The position numbers and the translations under genes are program-made. A stretch of 12,898 nucleotides of DNA from JALZEG01 sp036258555 (GTDB taxonomy: Bacteria > Actinomycetota > CADDZG01 > WHSQ01), in the NCBI GenBank assembly GCA_036258555.1, contig DATADL010000293.1, positions 1 through 12,898 of the forward strand, written 5' to 3'. The notes under the pieces were generated by a model that was given only the letters and a program-made list of their open reading frames with translations, searched no databases and had not been told where the DNA came from. Positions 1 to 7,385 of the stretch are shown here, in pieces. Position 1 is the first letter of the stretch; each line of letters opens with the position of its first letter.

Positions 1-110
1 CCTTCGACCACATCGACCATCGCGACCACCGACTCCCGCCCCCGCTCTAGAGAGTCAGGAAGGGTCGCTCGCCCTCGGGCGAACCGGAAGGGATTTGAGC
101 TGTCGCGCCG
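1..110. other. Left-edge stretch with small hairpin and possible end of an upstream gene
   Basis: No complete gene is visible. In the third forward frame, codons from base 3 have G or C in most third positions and end in TAG at 48-50, so this may be the last 15 codons of a rightward gene cut by the window edge; that is too short to identify. A short hairpin lies at 69-82 (TCGCC, loop CTCG, GGCGA), between this possible gene end and the convergent stop of the DUF4383 gene, where a terminator would be expected. There is no T-tract, so a terminator role is only inferred. Confidence 0.3.
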
Positions 111-536
111 CTACGCCGTGCGCGCCGCCCCCGGCATGGCGTCGGCGCCCACCGTGCCGAAGTAGAGCGCCAGGGCGGCCGTCCCGATGTGGAGGAAGTT
201 GTCGGCCGAGTTCACGTTCAGGATCTCGTCGACCAGCACGCCCGCGAAGCCGAGGATCGCGAGCAGCAGGTAGACGACGCCGACCAGCAGGTTCATCGAC
301 TTCGCGGTCTCGTGCCGGCTCGACCCCACCAGCAGGAGCGCCCCCACGCCGATGTGGGCGATGTTGTGGAGCGGGTTCAGGGCGAAGACGATCAGCTTCT
401 CGTTGGTCTCGCCCGCGAAGTTGTCGAACCCCGTGACGGCGAAGCCGACGAGCCCGACGACCAGGTAGACCACCCCGAAGACGAGCCCGAACAGCTGAGC
501 CGGCGTCTTGTTCAGACCCGAAGCACTAGTTGACAC
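111..536 (-). CDS. DUF4383 family four-helix membrane protein
   Basis: A 141-residue integral membrane protein with about four hydrophobic helices, near residues 13-35, 57-72, 83-103 and 113-130. The pattern of small Gly-rich helices with NPLHNIAHIGVG (54-65) and a second NFLHIGTA (113-120) matches the DUF4383 family, common in Actinomycetota and without a known function. The His residues in the second and fourth helices are typical of the family. The GTG start at 536 is well supported because AAAGGGG lies 6 bases upstream. It follows the phosphodiesterase gene in the same direction after a gap of about 110 bases, so it may be transcribed separately. Location in the cytoplasmic membrane is confident; any role is unknown. 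Confidence 0.85.
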   Translation of the reverse strand: MSTSASGLNKTPAQLFGLVFGVVYLVVGLVGFAVTGFDNFAGETNEKLIVFALNPLHNIAHIGVGALLLVGSSRHETAKSMNLLVGVVYLLLAILGFAGVLVDEILNVNSADNFLHIGTAALALYFGTVGADAMPGAARTA

Positions 537-542
537 GACTAT

Positions 543-549
543 CCCCTTT
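543..549 (-). promoter_or_regulatory. Ribosome binding site of the DUF4383 gene
   Basis: On the minus strand the sequence reads AAAGGGG, followed by a 6-base spacer and then GTG. This is the clearest Shine-Dalgarno site in the leftward block and fixes the start at 536. The remaining bases, about 550-646, show no recognisable promoter boxes or strong hairpin. Confidence 0.7.
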
Positions 550-646
550 CCTCACCCATCACACCCGTCAGGCATCTTCGTTCCCTGTTCGAGTGAGACG
601 TACTCCCCGGATCGGCGTGTCTTTGGACGGGTTCCGCCGCCGCGGG

Positions 647-2269
647 TTACAGATAGCCGAGGTTGCGCAGCGATTCCTCGATCGCGGCCTCGTCCTCCGC
701 CGAGTAGGGCGACGCCTCGGCCCCCGAGCCCGCCGCCGGCAGGTCCATCGCCTCGATCGCCGGGGGCGAGGCCTCCACCATCGAAGCCGGCAGCCATTCC
801 GTGAGCACGCGTCCGTCGACCTCGGGGATCCTCAAGCCGGCCAGGTACAGAGACGTCGGCATGATGTCGTAGAGGCTCGCCTTCAGCCCCGCTTGCGGCT
901 CGATCCCCGGCCCGGCGATCCCGAAGATGCCGTCCATGTGGTGGAATCCCCGCGGCAGCGCCCGGTAGTCGTCCAGCACGCGCGGCGAATAGAGGCCGTC
1001 CGAGAGCTCGTACGAATACTCGCGGCACACCGGGAAGAGGTCCGGCGCGTCGACCGCCTCGGGGCCCGACACGACCTCCTCGCGCCGGTAGATCCGGTCG
1101 AGCACAGGCCGGCCGTCGTCGGGGTCGACGAGCGCGGAGAACCGCTCGACGATCGCGTCGCGCACCGCCTCGTACTCGGACTGCGCGACGATGCCGTGCG
1201 GCTCGCGCCCCTCGAGGTTCACGTAGATCCCCTGCTGCGGGATCGGGGCGGAGAACGCCTTCGTGCGGCTCCAGTCGATCGACGCCTGCGCGGCTCCCTT
1301 CGCCTTCTGCCACACGGACTTCGGCAGGACCTTCTTCGCCCTGCGCGCGAGCTTCCGGACCCCGGCGGACTTCGTCACTGCGCCCGCCCCGCCGATCGCC
1401 AGCAGCCCCCACTCGCGCAGCGCGAGGTTGACGTTGACGCTCTTGTCCTTGGGCCCGAAGCCGTGGTCCGACATCGTCACGACGAATCCGTCGTTGCCGG
1501 CCCAGGCGAGCATGTCGCCGATCACCGCGTCCATCTCGTCGAAGAACTCCCACGCGCGCTCCCGGATCGGCGCGGCCTCGGGCCGGTGGAAGTGCTCCTG
1601 GCGCGGGTCGATGTACTTGTAGTGGACGTGCATCAGCCGGTCGGGCGCCTCGAGGACGCCGAACAGGATCCCGAGGTCGTCGTGCGTCTCCAGGAGGTGG
1701 CCGAGCGCGCGCCGCTTCCGGTCGAGGTTCGCCGAGAGCCGTTCGATGATCGCCGTCGACTTCCAGTCCTGCTCGTAGTCGACCTCGATGTCGATCTCGT
1801 AGCCGGGGACGGCATCCGCGATCGCCTTCGACAGCGACTCCGGATGCGCGAAGTTCTCGGGGGTCTTCCCGCCGCCCTCGGGCGTGAGCATGCCGGAGAC
1901 GGCGAAGCCGTCGACGGCGGGGGCCGGATACGTCATCGGGATGTTGAACAACCCCATGCGGACGCCCTGCGCGTTCGCCGCGTTCCAGATCGCGGGGGCC
2001 GCGACGCGGTCGAGGCTAACGAGGCCCTTGCTCGACTGCACGTTTCCCAGCGTGAAGCCGAAGATCCCGTGCCTGCCGGGGTTGACGCCCGTGAAGATCG
2101 ACGTCCACCCGGGCGGCGTGTAGGGCGGGACCGTCGACGTGAGGATCCCGGACGCGCTGCGGTCGAGCAGTCGCTTGAAGACCGGCATGTGGCCGGCCTC
2201 GAACGCGGGGTCGAGCACGTTGTACGTCATGCCGTCGAGCCCCAGCATCAGTACGCGTGGGGTGCTCAA
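647..2269 (-). CDS. Alkaline phosphatase superfamily type I phosphodiesterase, canonical domain order
   Basis: A soluble, probably cytoplasmic protein of 540 residues with no signal peptide, of the type I phosphodiesterase/nucleotide pyrophosphatase group. Metal and catalytic motifs run in the usual order: D12 in MLGLDG, probable nucleophile T51 in YTPPGWTS followed by FTGVNPGRHG, D210 and H214 in DRLMH, D268-H269 in SDHGFGP, then the late metal His (probably H443) in GFHHMDGIFG followed by AGPGIEP, YDIMPTSLYLAGL and DGRVL. The C-terminus is LRNLGYL. Substrate is unknown; a phosphodiester of a nucleotide-activated or lipid-linked metabolite would fit the neighbours. The start chosen is TTG at 2269, which overlaps the upstream TGA as TTGA and has GGAG about 9 bases before it. 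GTG at 2284 and ATG at 2248 are alternatives. It is the third gene of the operon with the GT2 and CDP-alcohol transferase genes. Confidence 0.85.
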   Translation of the reverse strand: MSTPRVLMLGLDGMTYNVLDPAFEAGHMPVFKRLLDRSASGILTSTVPPYTPPGWTSIFTGVNPGRHGIFGFTLGNVQSSKGLVSLDRVAAPAIWNAANAQGVRMGLFNIPMTYPAPAVDGFAVSGMLTPEGGGKTPENFAHPESLSKAIADAVPGYEIDIEVDYEQDWKSTAIIERLSANLDRKRRALGHLLETHDDLGILFGVLEAPDRLMHVHYKYIDPRQEHFHRPEAAPIRERAWEFFDEMDAVIGDMLAWAGNDGFVVTMSDHGFGPKDKSVNVNLALREWGLLAIGGAGAVTKSAGVRKLARRAKKVLPKSVWQKAKGAAQASIDWSRTKAFSAPIPQQGIYVNLEGREPHGIVAQSEYEAVRDAIVERFSALVDPDDGRPVLDRIYRREEVVSGPEAVDAPDLFPVCREYSYELSDGLYSPRVLDDYRALPRGFHHMDGIFGIAGPGIEPQAGLKASLYDIMPTSLYLAGLRIPEVDGRVLTEWLPASMVEASPPAIEAMDLPAAGSGAEASPYSAEDEAAIEESLRNLGYL

Positions 2270-2925
2270 CGAAGGCGTCTCCACACGGTCAGAAGGAGCG
2301 CGGCCGTCACCATCGCTATCGCCAGCCCGACCGCGGGGATAACGAGCCCGCTGATCGGACCGAGGATGAACGCGACCGCCTGCACGTCGGGCATCCCGGG
2401 GTTCGGCAGCAGACGCCGGCGCGCGAGGGCCCCGGAGACGCGGCCTGCCATGCCCGCGCGCGGCTCCCCCTTCTCCGCTCCGGAGATCTCGATGAAGTAG
2501 TACGCGAGCACCGCGTAGACCACGACCCACAGGACGTCGCCGGGCTCCGCCGCGTCGGACCGCCACGCCCACAGCGCGAGGCCGAGCGACGCGCTCGCGC
2601 GCCGGCCGCCGTCGGCGAGGTGGTCGAGCGCCTCGCCCTTCGGGCTCGTGACGCCGAGAGCGCGCGCGAGCTTCCCGTCGACGCAGTCGAAGAGGAACGC
2701 CAGGTAGAACAGGATCCCACCCGCGATCAGGCCGCCGCGCGTCCCGGTGGCGAACGCGACGCCGACGGCGAGCCCGGACACGAGCGCGAGCGCGGTGACC
2801 TGGTCGGGCGTGAGCCATCTGCGCCGCGCGAGGAACCCGACCAGCGGGACCGCGACCGGGTCGGTTGCGAGGACGGTCCACCAGTAGTCGCGCGTCTTCG
2901 CGCCGGGCGGTGCCGTCGCGGCCAT
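2266..2925 (-). CDS. CDP-alcohol phosphatidyltransferase family membrane protein
   Basis: A 219-residue membrane enzyme of the CDP-alcohol phosphotransferase family, which transfers a phospho-alcohol from a CDP-linked donor to a second alcohol, releasing CMP. The full signature DGx2ARx8Gx3Dx3D is present, with D80, D83, D101 and D105 as the metal and catalytic Asp residues (DCVDGKLAR ... GEALDHLAD). Several hydrophobic helices flank it, near 44-60, 64-80, 112-122, 131-146 and 183-213. The acceptor cannot be read from the sequence; family members make phosphatidylglycerol phosphate, phosphatidylinositol phosphate or modified polar glycan intermediates. The ATG at 2925 shares one base with the upstream TGA (TGATG), implying translational coupling to the GT2 gene, and its end overlaps the phosphodiesterase start. 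A glycan or lipid head-group role is inferred from this context. Confidence 0.88.
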   Translation of the reverse strand: MAATAPPGAKTRDYWWTVLATDPVAVPLVGFLARRRWLTPDQVTALALVSGLAVGVAFATGTRGGLIAGGILFYLAFLFDCVDGKLARALGVTSPKGEALDHLADGGRRASASLGLALWAWRSDAAEPGDVLWVVVYAVLAYYFIEISGAEKGEPRAGMAGRVSGALARRRLLPNPGMPDVQAVAFILGPISGLVIPAVGLAIAMVTAALLLTVWRRLR

Positions 2926-3947
2926 CACGCCCTCGACTCCACGGCCGGGTCCACCAGGCCGCGGCCGCGCAGCTGCTCCCACGCTCCCGCGACCATCCCG
3001 GTGACGAGCCCGGGATCGCGCGTCTGCGCGGCCTTGCCGGCGTTCAGGATGAACAACCCGATCCACGCCCACCACAGCGCGGCCTTGTGGAACGCGGTCT
3101 GCGGCATCAGCTTGCGGTGCAGGTAGAACTGGTTGGCGAGGTTCATGCGCTGGAGCTGGTGCGAGCTCATCCGCGACGCGCCGCTCTTGAGGTGGTCGCA
3201 GCGCGCCTTCGGCGTCTGCACGAGCGTGTAGCGCCGCGACACCCGGTACGAGAAGTCGATGTCCTCCTTGTAGCCGTAGCCCGCGAGGGCCTCGTCGAAG
3301 CGCTCGTGCTCGAAGACCTCTCGCCGGTACGACATGAACCAGCCGTTGAAGTACTCGAGCTTGCGGACGCCGGCGGAGTCCGAGACCCCCTCGGCGTAGA
3401 AGCCCGGCCGGACCTTCCCGCTCGCCTCGGGCCACCATCCACCGATCCCGAAGATGCGGCGGTAGACGCGGGTGCCGAGGGAGGGCCGGGCGGGCCGCTT
3501 GGGGGTCGCCCTCACTCCCCCCAGCTCGGGCCCCCAGCGCTCGTACTCCCTGAGGACCTCCTCGTGACAGTCGGGGTCGAGCCACACGTCGTCGTCGACG
3601 AAGAACACCGGGTCGCCGCTGGAGCGATCGATCCCGACGTTGCGCTGAACGGTCAGGCCCCGGGGGGCCGGGTGGTGGTAGTCGAGCTTGATCCCCGCCG
3701 ACGAGCACAGCGCCTCGACCTCGGGCCGCGTCGGCGTCTCGTCGCTGGAGTCGACGACGACCAGCTCGGCGGGAAGAACCGTCTGCGCGACCAGGCTCCG
3801 GACGGTGTTCAGCAGGTCGTCCGGCCTGTTGCGGGTCGCGATGACGAACGAGGATTCGGCTCGGGTTGGCGTCGCGGGCACGGGAGGCAGGGTACCGTCA
3901 GGAGGACCGGAGCCGGTGGAACGGTCCGCGCGGCTCACGAGTGTCAC
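2925..3947 (-). CDS. Family 2 glycosyltransferase
   Basis: A 340-residue GT-A fold glycosyltransferase. The domain begins at SFVIATRNRPDDL (33-45), followed by ELVVVDSS (61-68), NVGIDRSSGDPVFFVDDD (103-120) containing the metal and nucleotide-sugar binding DDD (118-120), FNGWFMSYRREVF (200-212) and the probable catalytic acidic pair E228-D229 in YKEDIDFSYR. A moderately hydrophobic segment lies near residues 287-300 in the C-terminal third, so membrane association is possible. Donor and acceptor sugars are unknown. The first about 30 residues are Pro/Ser-rich and not part of the domain. The GTG start at 3947 has no convincing ribosome binding site, and a later in-frame GTG (3938 or near residue 23) could be the true start. 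It is the first gene of a coupled operon with the CDP-alcohol transferase and phosphodiesterase. Confidence 0.88.
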   Translation of the reverse strand: MTLVSRADRSTGSGPPDGTLPPVPATPTRAESSFVIATRNRPDDLLNTVRSLVAQTVLPAELVVVDSSDETPTRPEVEALCSSAGIKLDYHHPAPRGLTVQRNVGIDRSSGDPVFFVDDDVWLDPDCHEEVLREYERWGPELGGVRATPKRPARPSLGTRVYRRIFGIGGWWPEASGKVRPGFYAEGVSDSAGVRKLEYFNGWFMSYRREVFEHERFDEALAGYGYKEDIDFSYRVSRRYTLVQTPKARCDHLKSGASRMSSHQLQRMNLANQFYLHRKLMPQTAFHKAALWWAWIGLFILNAGKAAQTRDPGLVTGMVAGAWEQLRGRGLVDPAVESRA

Positions 3948-4000
3948 CAGCGGTGGCGCGACCCGACGGAAGCTTGAGACGAGCTCGCCCAGGGGGAGAC
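3948..4000. promoter_or_regulatory. Divergent intergenic region between the GT2 operon and the propeller gene
   Basis: These 53 bases separate two divergent starts and should hold at least part of both promoters. I see no clear -35/-10 pair. AGGGGG at 3991-3996 lies 4 bases before the TTG at 4001 and is the probable ribosome binding site for the rightward gene. The rightward promoter may reach into the 5' end of the GT2 gene. Confidence 0.4.
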
Positions 4001-5542
4001 TTGCAAGGACGTACTTTCCGCCAGCGCGTCCTTTTCCCCGTGGGCGTGTTGCTCCTCGCCGCGGGCATCGTCACGGCGAGCTTCGCCCTCGAGCAGACCC
4101 CGACGACCGAGCGGGACGACGACGCGGCCGGGGCGCGCGCCTCCCGCTACCGGTTCGCGGACGTGACCAGGGCCGCCGGCGTCCTCGACGCCGGCCGTAC
4201 GTGGGGCTCGTCGTGGGTCGACTTCGAGGACGACGGCGACCCCGACCTCTTCCTCGTCAGGCACTGGCGCGAGCCCGTGCTCTTCCTCAACGACGGCGAC
4301 CGGTTCGATCCCCTGCCCACGCCCAAGGTCCTCCGCGGGACGCACATGGACCGCCACCAGTGCACCTGGGGGGAGGGGAACCACGACGGGCGGCCGGACC
4401 TGCTGTGCGTCCAGGGCGCCGACAACGGCCAGGGCGAGGGCCCGAACCAGCTCCTCGTGAGCAAGGGGGAAGGGTTCTGGGACCGCGCACCGCAGTTCCG
4501 CATCCAGTACGCGAAGGGGCGGGGCCGCACGGCGAACTGGGTCGACTACGACCGCGACGGTGACCTCGACGCGTTCGAGGGCACGACCAACCGGCCCGGC
4601 TACCCGCAGCAACTGTTCCGCAGGGGCCGCAAGAACTTCCGCAAGGCGCGCGCCGGGCTGGCGCACGAGCTGTCGGTGCTGTCGTCCACGTGGGCGGACT
4701 GGGACCGCGACCGGGACCCCGACCTGCTCGTCACGCAGCACTACCCCTTCATCACCGTCGCCTACGAGAACCTCCGCGGGAAGGCCTTCCGGCCGGTCCA
4801 CCTCCCGCGCGTCACGGGAAAGAAGTGGATCTCCGCGAACTGGGGCGACTTCAACGGCGACGGGTGGATCGACCTGCAGCTCGCCGGGCGCAAGAGGCTG
4901 CGCATCTACCGCAACGTCGAGGGGCGGTTCCGCCCCGTCTACAAGACCCGGCTGAGACAGGGCCGCGCCGGCACGTGGTTCGACGTAGACAACGACGGCG
5001 ACCTCGACTCGTTCGTCGTGCAGGGAGCGGCCGGCAACCGCCCGAAGCCCGGCGCCGTCAACTGGCGCGACTTCCTCGTCGTGCGGAAGAAGGGCGGCTT
5101 CAAGCGCGTCGAGAAGGGGTCGTTCCGCGGTCCCGCGAGCGGCAACGGCGAGCAGGCCACGATCGTCGACTACGACCGCGACGGGCGACTCGACGTGTTC
5201 GTGACGAACGGGCTCCACTACTACAAAGGACCCACAGCCCTGCTGCAGAACAGGTCGCGCTCCGCCAACTGGGGCGGTGTCGACCTCGAGGGGTCGCGCA
5301 AGAACCCGCTCGGGTACGGCGTCGTCGTGAAGTGGAAGGTCGGCGAGCGCGTGCTGCGCCGCCAGCTCACCGACGCGGTCGTGTTCAAGGGCCAGAGCGA
5401 GGTCGGGTACGTGCACCTCGGGTTCGGCGACGAAGAGACCGCCGAGGTCAAGGTGAAGTGGCCCGGCGGCGCCGTCGACTGCGCGACGCTGGCCGCCGGG
5501 ACCATCGTGTCCATCGAGAAGGGTAGCCTCGGCTGCCCATAG
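4001..5542 (+). CDS. Membrane-anchored FG-GAP/VCBS propeller protein with ASPIC/UnbV domain (CRTAC1-like)
   Basis: A 513-residue protein with one N-terminal hydrophobic segment (about 11-29), so it is exported and probably membrane-anchored. The body has seven Asp-rich, calcium-binding-like repeats with cores at about 74-82, 126-133, 182-190, 233-241, 283-291, 328-336 and 390-398 (for example DYDRDGDLD and DVDNDGDLD), which fits a seven-bladed FG-GAP/VCBS beta-propeller. The fourth core (DWDRDRDPD) and the second are degenerate. Residues about 424-505 match the ASPIC/UnbV domain, ending in VKVKWPGG and a short Cys-containing tail. Such proteins are found on cell surfaces and are thought to bind ligands or carbohydrate, with no catalysis established. 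The TTG at 4001 was chosen because AGGGGG precedes it and it leaves a short n-region; in-frame TTG 3974 is an alternative. The next gene begins 10 bases after its stop. Confidence 0.85.
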   Translation: MQGRTFRQRVLFPVGVLLLAAGIVTASFALEQTPTTERDDDAAGARASRYRFADVTRAAGVLDAGRTWGSSWVDFEDDGDPDLFLVRHWREPVLFLNDGDRFDPLPTPKVLRGTHMDRHQCTWGEGNHDGRPDLLCVQGADNGQGEGPNQLLVSKGEGFWDRAPQFRIQYAKGRGRTANWVDYDRDGDLDAFEGTTNRPGYPQQLFRRGRKNFRKARAGLAHELSVLSSTWADWDRDRDPDLLVTQHYPFITVAYENLRGKAFRPVHLPRVTGKKWISANWGDFNGDGWIDLQLAGRKRLRIYRNVEGRFRPVYKTRLRQGRAGTWFDVDNDGDLDSFVVQGAAGNRPKPGAVNWRDFLVVRKKGGFKRVEKGSFRGPASGNGEQATIVDYDRDGRLDVFVTNGLHYYKGPTALLQNRSRSANWGGVDLEGSRKNPLGYGVVVKWKVGERVLRRQLTDAVVFKGQSEVGYVHLGFGDEETAEVKVKWPGGAVDCATLAAGTIVSIEKGSLGCP

Positions 5543-5552
5543 GGTAGGCGCC

Positions 5553-7253
5553 ATGCCCTCTCGTTCCTCCGGCAGGTCGTCGCCCGCGCTCTCGTTCAAG
5601 AGACGACGCCGGCGGCGGGCGCTGCCGCTCGTCCTGTTGCTCCTCGTGGCGGCCTCGGGAGGCGGCGCCTACCTCGTGCTGCGGTCCCCGGACGACGAGC
5701 CGGCGGCGAAGGAGAAGCTGGTGCGGGCGTGCGACGTCGACGTCGAGATCCTCGAGCGGATGTGGAACGGCTACGTGCCGAACCGGTCGGGCGACGTGAT
5801 CGCCGTCGAGCACGAGCCGAACCAGTACAGCACCCGGCACTCGTCGCCGTGGCCGTATCACCAGGACGTCCCCCTCGTGCTGTACGGACCGGGGTTCATC
5901 CGCTCCGGCCGCACCGTCGACCGCCCGGTCACGGTTGCCGACCTCGCGCCGACGTACGCGAAGCTCCTCGGCTTCGACGAGTTCCCCGACCGTGACGGCC
6001 GCGTGCTCCAGGAGGCGCTGAAGCCCGCGCGCAAGCGCAACGGCGTCCCGAAGCTGATCCTCACGCTCGTATGGGACGGCGGGGGCGACAACGTCCTCGA
6101 ACGATGGCCCGACGACTGGCCGGAGCTGAAGGCGTTCGTCCCGAAGGGGACCGAGTACACGGACGCGACGGTGGGCTCGACGCCGTCGATAACGCCGTCG
6201 GTCCACGCGACGATCGGCACCGGGGTGTTCCCGCACACGCACGGGATCACCGACACGCGCATGCGCGTAAAGGGGAAGATGACCGACCCGTGGGAGGAGA
6301 GCTCGCCTGCGCGACTGCGCTCGAAGACGCTGGGCGACCTGTGGGATGCGGCGAACGGCAACGTGCCCCTGGTCGGGATGATGGCGCGCGACGCGTGGCA
6401 CCTCGGGATGGTGGGGCACGGCGCGTACCTCCCCGAGGGCGACCACGACCACGCCGTCCTCGACGAGCTCGGAGGCATCGAGTTCCGCACGAACACCGAC
6501 TACTACTCGCTGCCGGAGTACCTGCTCGGGCTGGAAGGGCTCGCGGAGGCGGTCGCCGAGGTCGACGGGCGCGACGGCGAGGTCGACGGGGAGTGGCTCG
6601 GCAACCCGATCCTCGCGACGGACGCGCAGGTGCGGTTCACGCCCGCGTGGTCGATCTTCCAGACGCAGAAGATGGTGGAGCTCCTGGAGAACGAGGGCTA
6701 CGGGGCGGACGACGTCGCAGACCTGTTCTACGTCAACTACAAGCCGATCGACCTGGCCGGCCACTACTGGAACATGGTCGAACCCGAGGTCCAGGAGAAC
6801 CTGCGCGAGACCGACGCGCAGCTACCGCTGATCGTCGAGGCGCTCGACCGTCTGGTGGGGCGGGACTCGTACGTGCTGGCGCTGACGGCGGACCACGGGA
6901 TGACGCCGTACGCGCAGGTGTCGGGAGGCTGGGACATCGAGACGCGCGACATGTCCGCGGACATCGAGAAGAGGTTCGACAAGGTCACGCCGGGCAATCC
7001 GCTGATCCAGTCGAACCGCGGCTACCAGATCATGCTGGACCGGAAGGAGCTCGAGCGCAACGACGTGACCGCGGCGGACGTCGCGGAGTTCGTGCGCGAC
7101 TACCGGATCCGGGACAACGTGACGGACACGAACGAGGTGGGGCCGCGCTTCGAGGAGCGGACGAACGAGCGGCTGTTCCTGACGGCGCTGACGCCGGAAG
7201 CCCTGGAGGAAGCCCTGGCCTGCGCGAGGAGGCGCGCGGGCTCGGCTCGGTGA
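5553..7253 (+). CDS. Membrane-anchored AP-superfamily phosphodiesterase, circularly permuted (paralogue 1)
   Basis: A 566-residue protein with an Arg-rich n-region (16-22) and a single membrane helix (about 23-43), so the enzyme faces outwards. Residues about 65-155 carry what is normally the C-terminal part of PafA/NPP-type enzymes: GYVPNRSGDV (73-82), probable metal ligand H96 in TRHSSPWPY, VPLVLYGPGF (106-115), VADLAPTYAKLLGF (128-141) and DGRVLQEAL (148-156). The normally N-terminal core follows: D175 in VWDGGG, nucleophile T214 in SITPSVHATIGTG, D400 and H404 in DLAGH, D447-H448 in TADHGM. All seven expected active-site residues are present, but in permuted order. The only cysteines are C60, before the displaced module, and C557, near the C-terminus. 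ATG at 5553 has AGGG 8 bases upstream. It is likely co-transcribed with the propeller gene. Substrate is unknown; phosphomono- or diesterase activity is inferred from the family. Confidence 0.88.
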   Translation: MPSRSSGRSSPALSFKRRRRRRALPLVLLLLVAASGGGAYLVLRSPDDEPAAKEKLVRACDVDVEILERMWNGYVPNRSGDVIAVEHEPNQYSTRHSSPWPYHQDVPLVLYGPGFIRSGRTVDRPVTVADLAPTYAKLLGFDEFPDRDGRVLQEALKPARKRNGVPKLILTLVWDGGGDNVLERWPDDWPELKAFVPKGTEYTDATVGSTPSITPSVHATIGTGVFPHTHGITDTRMRVKGKMTDPWEESSPARLRSKTLGDLWDAANGNVPLVGMMARDAWHLGMVGHGAYLPEGDHDHAVLDELGGIEFRTNTDYYSLPEYLLGLEGLAEAVAEVDGRDGEVDGEWLGNPILATDAQVRFTPAWSIFQTQKMVELLENEGYGADDVADLFYVNYKPIDLAGHYWNMVEPEVQENLRETDAQLPLIVEALDRLVGRDSYVLALTADHGMTPYAQVSGGWDIETRDMSADIEKRFDKVTPGNPLIQSNRGYQIMLDRKELERNDVTAADVAEFVRDYRIRDNVTDTNEVGPRFEERTNERLFLTALTPEALEEALACARRRAGSAR

Positions 7254-7295
7254 GGAATCCGTGACGCATCGCGTAACGGGTTTCTCAACGAGGGC
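7240..7295. repeat. 56-base hairpin repeat, copy 1 (terminator-like)
   Basis: A near-identical copy lies at 8985-9040 in the same orientation (53 of 56 bases identical by direct comparison). It folds into a 22-base-pair stem, with arms 7246-7267 and 7271-7292 and a 3-base ATC loop. In this copy two positions are mismatched and two are G-T wobbles. The stop codon of the preceding phosphodiesterase (7251-7253) lies inside the left arm. There is no T-tract. It may act as a terminator, as a transcript-end stabilising hairpin, or be a REP-like element. Confidence 0.85.
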
Positions 7296-7385
7296 TCGGG
7301 CAGACGCTCCGTCTCGGGCGATATGGGCATTTCGAGCTATTCACTCACCTTTGTAACCGTGGTTTTCTTCTGAGTCACGGCGGGC
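7296..7385 (+). other. AT-richer intergenic stretch before the metalloprotease gene
   Basis: Composition here is visibly lower in GC than the flanking genes. A small hairpin lies at 7302-7314 (AGACG, loop CTC, CGTCT). The T-rich run at 7347-7371 is a plausible place for the promoter of the next gene, but I see no convincing -35/-10 pair. Confidence 0.35.

Noticed and set aside
530..2500. Long open frame on the plus strand opposite the phosphodiesterase and CDP-alcohol transferase genes
   Set aside because: Its translation is Arg/Val/Asp-rich low-complexity text without domain motifs. It is a GC-rich shadow of the minus-strand genes, which have full active-site motifs.
2270..2881. N-terminal extension of the phosphodiesterase frame to 2881
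   Set aside because: That stretch is an out-of-frame Arg-rich reading of the CDP-alcohol transferase gene, whose own frame has the complete family signature.
3866..4000. Earlier start of the propeller protein at 3866
   Set aside because: It would overlap the divergent GT2 gene and place about 45 polar residues before the membrane segment. TTG 4001 has a better ribosome binding site.
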